A DNA stretch of 10,861 nt from positions 1 to 10,861 of the forward strand of contig JAEUVW010000342.1 in assembly GCA_016786525.1 (NCBI GenBank), written 5' to 3'. The first letter of the stretch is position 1; the number at the start of each line of letters is the position of its first letter. Below the pieces are notes generated by a model that worked only from the letters and a program-made list of their open reading frames with translations, did no database searches and was not told where the DNA came from. This stretch comes from Chitinophagaceae bacterium. GTDB lineage: Bacteria; Bacteroidota; Bacteroidia; Chitinophagales; Chitinophagaceae. The position numbers were made by a program, and so were the translations under genes. Shown in pieces: positions 5,980-10,861 of this stretch.

Positions 5980-8259
5980 TTATTTGATAAAGACCATTTT
6001 CCCGGCAAAGGTTTCGGTGCCCGTGTTGTTGGTCGCAAATACCAGGAATACCCCGGACTGCGGCCTGCGGCCGGTATAGTCGGTACCATTCCAGGTAGCC
6101 TGGCCGCCATTGGCTTTTGTCCGGTAAATCAGTTGCCCCGAAATGTCGGTAATCCGTACATCGGCATTGTCCACAAGGCCCTTGATTGCAATAGGCCCGG
6201 AATAATCACGCTTTACAGGATTGGGAAAGATCACGACGTCTTTATTGCTGGTACCGCCATCGGTAGCGGTTCCCCTGTAGCTGACCAGCCCTTTATCCGT
6301 TCCGAAATAGACATCGCCGCTGACCGGGTCTACCTTTATGGTTTGTATGTTATTGGAAGGCAGGGGACTGTTGTCTATCGTAAAGCGGCTGATGATCTTG
6401 TTGGCGTCTTCCGAGATCAGCCATACCCCGTTGCCGGTACCCACCCATTTCCGGTTGGCGCCGTCTACCGCAATTGTTTTGACATTTTCCCCGGCAAAGA
6501 GCTGTCCTGCAAACTGGTCGTATTGCACCACCCTGAGCTCGGTCTCGCAGGTGCCTTCTGTGATCCGGTCGGGGCAATTGATGATGCCGATACCATTGGC
6601 AGTACCGATCCAGATCGTTCCTTTTTTGTCATTGACAATGCATTGTACAAAGTTGTCCGGCAGGTTGCCGGCGCCTTTGCCGATCAGGAGTCTTGTATAA
6701 GTGTCGTCTCCTGTGTTTTCAAAAGTACCGTTGGTGTTATAGACCAGCACCCCTCCGCCTGCAGCCGAAAAGAACCATTGCTGGTTATAGTCATCGATGA
6801 TCAGGCCGGCAGCCACATTGTCAAAATTGGGCCGGAGGTAAGGCGGCAGGGAAAATTTGTACCAGTTGCCGTCGCTGGCAGAACGGGCCATTAGTTCATG
6901 CGGTGCGTTAGACTGTGTGACCCAAAGGTTGTTGTCCTGGTCAAAGGCTACGCCGCTCAGGCGGTAGGTGCTGGGATCCAGGTTGTGTACTTCAAACACA
7001 TCTTCGCGGTAGTTGCCGCCTGTGCCGTCTTCTTTCAGGTAAAAGAGCCCGTCTGTCTGCGAAGCAATATACAGGGTCTTATCCTTTGGGTCTTTGGCCA
7101 GTCGTATGGCATCCTTCAGGTTGCGGAAAGGGGCAAAACTGTTGGTGTTGTATGATTTCCATTGCTGGTTGTCCAGGATGGATATGCCTGCATAGTTGAT
7201 CGCGATATTCCACTTGTCGTCATAAGAGCCGTGGGCTACATAGATCTTCCCATCCTGGGGCAGTATGTCGTAGGCGCCTATATCATACGGGCCATTCGGT
7301 ATCACTGTTTTGGGCAGGGAACGCAGGCCCCAGGTCATATCGGCGACCCAGATGTGGTTGTCAGATGTCTGCACCGCCTGCATCGGGTTGGCGGTCTCGA
7401 AGGAGTCTACAGGCTGGTTCAGTTCATTGAGTGAATAGATTTCCCCAAAATTGCTTTTGGTATGCAGCACCGATACGCAAAGGCCGTTTGCCAGCGGGTC
7501 GATGTGCCGGATGCTGCTGCTGTCGGGGCTGAACACAAATGCCGCCGTGTCATTGTTCAGCACAAACACCGAATCCAGTGTAGCAACATAGATCTTACCC
7601 AGGGCCTGCGTGGCATTGATATACCTGCGGGAGCTGTCCAGCAGTTTCCAGGAAGCCGAGGCCTGTATGTTGGGGTTGGTTTTCAGGGTGCGGTACAGCC
7701 CGTTTGCCGTTACGGCAAAAAAGTAATTTTTATCTGCAGCCATACCCCTTACCGCAAATTCGGTTTTGTCTTTTGTAAAAGAATAGGTTTCCTTGATCTC
7801 TCTTTTCTTCAGGTTGATGACCAGGATACCGATACCGGTGCTCAGGTAGGCCAGTTCGTTTTCGATGAGGATATGATAAATCGTTTTATCGCCGGAAGCG
7901 GAGCGCAACTTCAGGTACGGGATATTGTAAAACGTTTCGTTTTTAAACAGGTCAATATTGCTGTTGCTGTAGGCCAGTACCGCTGTCTCGCTCAGGGCGT
8001 CATAGCCTACAAAGCTCATTCCTACATCCGCCATGCCGTTCACTTTTGAGTAAGTGCTGACCTCATCTTTCAGGTTGTCGTAGGTAAAGAACCCCGACCT
8101 GCTGGCTGCAAAAAGTTTATTGCCGTCTGTGGCCACGCTGATGATCCTGTTGTAAGGCAGGTGAGCGCGCCAGGCTCCTATGGCTTGCCCCTGGGCATGG
8201 GCCGAAGTATGGAATAAAAGGCTGAAAATCAATGCTGGTATCAGGAAGCAGTAACGCAT
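5980..8259 (-). CDS. porZ: PorZ-like type IX secretion protein, beta-propeller with sorting domain
   Basis: A 759-residue exported protein. A signal peptide covers residues 1-22, with a hydrophobic stretch (LIPALIFSLLF) and a likely cut after AHA. The mature start, GAWRAHLPYNRIISVATDGN, followed by TYSKVNGMADVGM and YSNSNIDLF, fits the N-terminal propeller of PorZ. Many later repeats such as IWIGTANGIGII and KWVGTGNGVWLI are two-component-regulator-type propeller blades. The end (about 672-759: IFPNPV, DISGQLIY, SGVFLVFA, GKMVFIK) is a type A type IX sorting domain. In Porphyromonas gingivalis, PorZ sits on the surface with PorU, PorV and PorQ and delivers anionic LPS to the PorU sortase; the same role here is inferred. 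The reading frame is open back to 8472, but the ATG at 8257-8259 puts the signal peptide at the N-terminus and avoids overlapping purN. A different secreted propeller protein is the main alternative. Confidence 0.82.
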   Translation of the reverse strand: MRYCFLIPALIFSLLFHTSAHAQGQAIGAWRAHLPYNRIISVATDGNKLFAASRSGFFTYDNLKDEVSTYSKVNGMADVGMSFVGYDALSETAVLAYSNSNIDLFKNETFYNIPYLKLRSASGDKTIYHILIENELAYLSTGIGILVINLKKREIKETYSFTKDKTEFAVRGMAADKNYFFAVTANGLYRTLKTNPNIQASASWKLLDSSRRYINATQALGKIYVATLDSVFVLNNDTAAFVFSPDSSSIRHIDPLANGLCVSVLHTKSNFGEIYSLNELNQPVDSFETANPMQAVQTSDNHIWVADMTWGLRSLPKTVIPNGPYDIGAYDILPQDGKIYVAHGSYDDKWNIAINYAGISILDNQQWKSYNTNSFAPFRNLKDAIRLAKDPKDKTLYIASQTDGLFYLKEDGTGGNYREDVFEVHNLDPSTYRLSGVAFDQDNNLWVTQSNAPHELMARSASDGNWYKFSLPPYLRPNFDNVAAGLIIDDYNQQWFFSAAGGGVLVYNTNGTFENTGDDTYTRLLIGKGAGNLPDNFVQCIVNDKKGTIWIGTANGIGIINCPDRITEGTCETELRVVQYDQFAGQLFAGENVKTIAVDGANRKWVGTGNGVWLISEDANKIISRFTIDNSPLPSNNIQTIKVDPVSGDVYFGTDKGLVSYRGTATDGGTSNKDVVIFPNPVKRDYSGPIAIKGLVDNADVRITDISGQLIYRTKANGGQATWNGTDYTGRRPQSGVFLVFATNNTGTETFAGKMVFIK

Positions 8260-8317
8260 GTGCAGATTGTTAAATAGGGTATGCTGATTAGAGTTGTAAA
8301 CGTTTTTAGTATCTTTC

Positions 8318-8896
8318 TTATTGTTCGCGCAACAGGTATTCTGCTGTGGCAGGCAAAAAGCTGTGCTCCAGGCCAAGTACTTTCCGGCCGATGCTTTCTG
8401 CGGTATCGCCCGGTTTGATGGTGCACCGGGCCTGTACAATGGTGGCGCCCTCGTCGTACTGCTCATTGACAAAATGGATGGTGATGCCGCTTTCCTGATC
8501 GCCGGCAGCTACCACGGCTTCATGTACAAAGCGGCCATACATGCCCTTGCCCCCGTATTTGGGCAGCAGGGCAGGGTGAATGTTGATGATCCTGCCGGGG
8601 TAAGCATGAATCAGCTCCGGGTTGATCTTCCATAAAAAACCGGCCAGGACGATCAGGTCCGGCTTGTATGCATTCAATTGCTCCAGGAACAGCTTTTCCC
8701 CGAAAGTAGTTCTGTCTACGAGCAGGAAAGGGATATTGTGCGCTTCCGCTATGGCCAATACCCCTGCTTTGGGATTGTTGCACACCAATAAAACCACCCG
8801 GCCTACCGCGTTGTTTTCAAAATGCCGGATCATAGCCTGGGCATTGCTGCCCGCACCAGATGCAAATAAAACAATAGACTTGGGTGTTGTGGCCAT
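8318..8896 (-). CDS. purN: Phosphoribosylglycinamide formyltransferase PurN
   Basis: A 192-residue cytoplasmic enzyme of de novo purine synthesis that transfers the formyl group of 10-formyltetrahydrofolate to glycinamide ribonucleotide. The phosphate-binding loop is ASGAGSNAQAM at residues 12-22. The catalytic set is Asn105 and His107 (INIHPALLP) and Asp148 (YDEG), matching Asn106, His108 and Asp144 of the E. coli enzyme. The folate-site segment LAGFLWKI at 84-91 is also typical, and the length is normal. The ATG lies 22 bases downstream of a good TAnnTTTG element. The gap to the porZ-like gene is 58 bases with no obvious terminator or promoter, so purN is probably the first gene of a purN-porZ-recO transcript. 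Confidence 0.96.
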   Translation of the reverse strand: MATTPKSIVLFASGAGSNAQAMIRHFENNAVGRVVLLVCNNPKAGVLAIAEAHNIPFLLVDRTTFGEKLFLEQLNAYKPDLIVLAGFLWKINPELIHAYPGRIINIHPALLPKYGGKGMYGRFVHEAVVAAGDQESGITIHFVNEQYDEGATIVQARCTIKPGDTAESIGRKVLGLEHSFLPATAEYLLREQ

Positions 8897-8918
8897 GCTG
8901 AATCTGTAAAATAAGGGC

Positions 8919-8926
8919 CAAAATTA
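8919..8926 (-). promoter_or_regulatory. Candidate -7 promoter element for purN (TAATTTTG on minus strand)
   Basis: Read on the minus strand, the eight bases are TAATTTTG, an exact match to TAnnTTTG, ending 22 bases before the purN ATG. No TTTG at a normal -33 distance was found. The spacing to the start codon is almost identical to that of the rpoN element. Confidence 0.42.
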
Positions 8927-9016
8927 CCGATTCCTTATGGTTTCTGCTCCCGAAGCACTCATCAAATTTTAGGGCTTTATTCTGTTTTGGTGCTTACACC
9001 TCATTGTTATATCTTG

Positions 9017-9024
9017 TAGTTTTG
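9017..9024 (+). promoter_or_regulatory. Candidate -7 promoter element for the rhomboid pair (TAGTTTTG)
   Basis: TAGTTTTG matches TAnnTTTG exactly. A TTTG at 8986-8989 is upstream but 27 bases away, longer than usual for a -33 element. If this is the promoter, the transcript begins near 9030. That would rule out the in-frame ATG at 9024 and supports the ATG at 9075 as the start of the first rhomboid gene. Confidence 0.42.
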
Positions 9025-9074
9025 TGCCTTCAACCGGGACTTATTTTATCCCTTTTTTTGAACTTAGTTGCTCA

Positions 9075-9935
9075 ATGACAGAATTTCGCCCCCAGCGGTT
9101 CCAGGTATTACCCAGCGTAGTTAAAAACCTTATCATCATCAATGCCATCATGCTCCTGCTGGACTATGTGATGAAAAAATACGGTATTAACCTTGCAGAC
9201 TACCTGGGTCTGCACTACTGGACCTCCAGTTATTTCAGGCCCTGGCAGATTGTGACCCACATGTTTATGCATGGCAATATCGGCCACCTGTTCTTCAACA
9301 TGTTCGCACTGTGGATGTTCGGCAACGTGATTGAGAATATATGGGGCCCTAAGCGCTTCCTGATCTTCTATTTCGTGTGCGGTATTGGTGCCGCCCTGTG
9401 CCATCTTACCGTATTGGGTTTTGAATTCGGCGCGATAGAAAAAGCCTTCGCCCTATACCAGCAGTCGCCTACGGTAGATCATTTCGAACGCTTTATTGTA
9501 CAGCATATTGACAACCCCGGGCGCTATGGCTTTACCGATTTGCTGCATGAGTGGCAGGCCAACCCCGGCAACCTGATCTTCCGCAACCAGTCTACCTTAT
9601 TTATCCAGCAATACCTGCACGGCGGATATGATATCAACACCCATACTTCCTTTTACGGTATCATGGACGAAGCTACAGTGGGTGCTTCGGGAGCGGTTTT
9701 CGGTGTGCTTTTTGCTTTTGGTTACCTGTTTCCCAATACTGAATTATATATTTATTTCCTGTTTCCACTCAAGGCCAAATACTTTGTGGCATTGTATGCT
9801 ATCGCCGAATTGTTCTCCGGTATCCAGAATTCTGCAGGTGATAATGTGGCGCACTTTGCGCACCTGGGCGGGATGCTGTTTGCCTTCCTGCTGCTGCGGT
9901 ACTGGCAAAGGAATAACCGGAACTCATTTTACTAA
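9075..9935 (+). CDS. Rhomboid-family intramembrane serine protease, catalytically intact
   Basis: A 286-residue polytopic inner-membrane protease that cleaves transmembrane segments; the substrate is unknown. The catalytic serine is Ser205 in VGASGAVFG and its histidine partner is His263 in AHFAHLGG. The oxyanion-hole motif HxxxN is His71 to Asn75 in GNIGHLFFNMF. Hydrophobic segments lie at about 16-33, 70-85, 95-115, 202-220, 224-246 and 260-276, fitting the six-helix core. Between the third and fourth helices there is a loop of about 85 residues (roughly 117-200), much longer than in E. coli GlpG. An upstream in-frame ATG at 9024 would add 17 residues, but it coincides with a promoter-like element, so the ATG at 9075 is preferred. 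A paralogous gene follows after 18 bases on the same strand. Confidence 0.92.
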   Translation: MTEFRPQRFQVLPSVVKNLIIINAIMLLLDYVMKKYGINLADYLGLHYWTSSYFRPWQIVTHMFMHGNIGHLFFNMFALWMFGNVIENIWGPKRFLIFYFVCGIGAALCHLTVLGFEFGAIEKAFALYQQSPTVDHFERFIVQHIDNPGRYGFTDLLHEWQANPGNLIFRNQSTLFIQQYLHGGYDINTHTSFYGIMDEATVGASGAVFGVLFAFGYLFPNTELYIYFLFPLKAKYFVALYAIAELFSGIQNSAGDNVAHFAHLGGMLFAFLLLRYWQRNNRNSFY

Positions 9936-9953
9936 AGTTATTATTCTCAAGAT

Positions 9954-10802
9954 ATGTCTGCCCGATCTTCATTGCAAAAATTTCATATACCCGCTTACGA
10001 CAGGAACGCAGTCATTCAATTGATCGCTTTTTCCGGGGTTGGTTTTGTGGCCGTTCACCTGGTGTGGATCACGCTGATTGTCTACGCCGTACCGGAGCTG
10101 CGCTCCTTCCAGCTCACCTTTGAGTATGTAGGCATGGGCAACCTGGAGCTGATCTCCAAACGCTGGTGGACCGTATTTACCTACGGCTGGTGCCACCGTG
10201 GATTCTGGGAATGGCTGAGTAATATGCTCTGGCTCTACTGCTTTGGCAACGTGGTGCAAAACCTGGTCGGCTACAAACAGGTGATCCCATTGTTTATCTA
10301 CAGCATACTGGCCGGGGGCCTGGCCTTTACCGGGGTACAACTGATCCCCGCGGCCCTGCTGCCCGACACGAGCCTGGTGATGGGTGCGCACGCGGGTATC
10401 ATCGGCCTGATGGCTGCGGCACTTACCCTTTCCCCTAAGTACAGGGTGTTCCTCAGCGATTATTTCAGCATCCCCCTGGCCTTGCTGGCTGTCATCTTTG
10501 TCTTGCTGATGCTGCTGAACATGGACCTGAATATCGCCAATATCAGCCTGCTGGCTGCATCGGGCTTAACGGGCTTTGTGTACATCCGCCTGTTGCAAAG
10601 CGGTTACCAGCCCGGCGCCTGGGCCTATAAGCTTTTTAAGAAAATGGATAAGACATTTGATCCCCGGCAACCGTATAAGCCGATCAAGAATAAATCGGCC
10701 CGGGAGCAAAATGTAGACCGCATACTGGATAAGATCAACGAGAAAGGATACAATGCACTCACAAAGGCAGAAAAAGAATCGCTGCGCGAGGCCGGAAGGT
10801 AA
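9954..10802 (+). CDS. Rhomboid-family membrane protein lacking the catalytic dyad (pseudoprotease)
   Basis: A 282-residue multi-pass membrane protein. The rhomboid pattern is recognisable in WWTVFTYGWCHRGFWEWLSNMLWLYCFGN (written here in part: WWTVFTYGW, LSNMLWLY), GYKQVIPLFIYSILAGG and GAHAGIIGLMAA. Key positions have changed: His146 replaces the catalytic Ser in the GxSG motif, Asn196 (NIANIS) stands where the catalytic His is expected, and Glu86 replaces the oxyanion-hole His, while Asn90 is kept. The frame is intact with good codon structure, so it is not a broken gene. From about residue 230 a charged cytoplasmic tail contains VDRILDKINEKGYNALTKAE, a conserved ending on many Bacteroidota rhomboids (I believe catalogued as DUF6576). 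It starts 18 bases after the active rhomboid gene and is probably co-transcribed. A regulatory or substrate-binding role like that of eukaryotic iRhoms or derlins is inference. Confidence 0.82.
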   Translation: MSARSSLQKFHIPAYDRNAVIQLIAFSGVGFVAVHLVWITLIVYAVPELRSFQLTFEYVGMGNLELISKRWWTVFTYGWCHRGFWEWLSNMLWLYCFGNVVQNLVGYKQVIPLFIYSILAGGLAFTGVQLIPAALLPDTSLVMGAHAGIIGLMAAALTLSPKYRVFLSDYFSIPLALLAVIFVLLMLLNMDLNIANISLLAASGLTGFVYIRLLQSGYQPGAWAYKLFKKMDKTFDPRQPYKPIKNKSAREQNVDRILDKINEKGYNALTKAEKESLREAGR

Positions 10803-10861
10803 GGTTTGCTGAGTTTTCCTGCCGAAATGAGCAGCGGGCACTGCAGAAAAGCATTCCTTTT

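Noticed and set aside
5881..6894. A 337-codon plus-strand open frame opposite recO and the porZ-like gene
   Set aside because: It spans the junction of two firmly supported minus-strand genes and shows no recognisable domain; it is an antisense shadow of the propeller-coding sequence.
8260..8472. Longer N-terminus of the porZ-like protein, beginning at 8472
   Set aside because: The extra 71 residues would overlap purN by about 155 bases and would bury a clear signal peptide that begins at the ATG at 8257-8259.
8953..9000. Short inverted repeats (AAGCAC/GTGCTT and GGTG/CACC) in the purN-rhomboid intergenic region
   Set aside because: Arms of only 4-6 bases, one pair with a 31-base gap, are expected by chance in a region of this size.
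9024..9074. Upstream in-frame ATG for the first rhomboid gene
   Set aside because: It overlaps the TAGTTTTG promoter-like element, and the added 17 residues do not resemble family starts; the ATG at 9075 gives a normal rhomboid N-terminus.
9628..10023. A 131-codon plus-strand frame bridging the two rhomboid genes
   Set aside because: It overlaps both recognised rhomboid genes in another frame and has no family-like features; it is not evidence of a fusion or frameshift.
10803..10861. Final bases after the second rhomboid gene as a possible terminator
   Set aside because: No convincing stem followed by a T-run is present before the window ends.

Overview
The window looks like ordinary chromosomal DNA from a member of the Bacteroidota, most likely the Chitinophagales/Sphingobacteriales side of the phylum. 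The evidence is a PorZ-like protein with a type IX secretion sorting domain, TAnnTTTG promoter elements in place of a usual -10 box, mostly A-rich leaders without clear Shine-Dalgarno sequences, and tandem rhomboid proteins with a tail typical of the phylum. The lineage is inferred from protein style only; no rRNA or other marker is present. There is no tRNA, rRNA, insertion sequence, CRISPR array or phage gene.

Layout. (1) Bases 1-2000, plus strand: a DUF1015 protein cut by the left edge, then a Kv-beta-like aldo/keto reductase 18 bases later. (2) Bases 1997-3621, minus strand: alanine dehydrogenase followed by a small TerB-like protein whose stop codon overlaps that of the reductase. (3) Bases 3622-3784: a divergent intergenic region with a perfect 10-bp inverted repeat and a promoter element for rpoN. 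(4) Bases 3785-5245, plus: the sigma-54 factor RpoN. (5) Bases 5242-8896, minus: purN, a porZ-like gene and recO, probably one transcription unit, with recO ending 4 bases inside rpoN. (6) Bases 8897-9074: a second divergent intergenic region with a TAnnTTTG element on each strand. (7) Bases 9075-10802, plus: two adjacent rhomboid-family membrane proteins. The last 59 bases hold no recognisable feature.

Most genes are housekeeping: serine/alanine metabolism, purine synthesis, recombination repair, alternative sigma factor and protein secretion. The most notable observation is the rhomboid pair. The first protein keeps the serine-histidine catalytic dyad and carries a loop of about 85 extra residues. 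The second has the rhomboid fold and a conserved tail but has His at the serine position, Asn at the histidine position and Glu at an oxyanion-hole histidine, so it reads as a pseudoprotease next to its active paralogue. The inverted repeat between ald and rpoN is the second most interesting item. I found no clear candidate for a wholly new multi-gene system.
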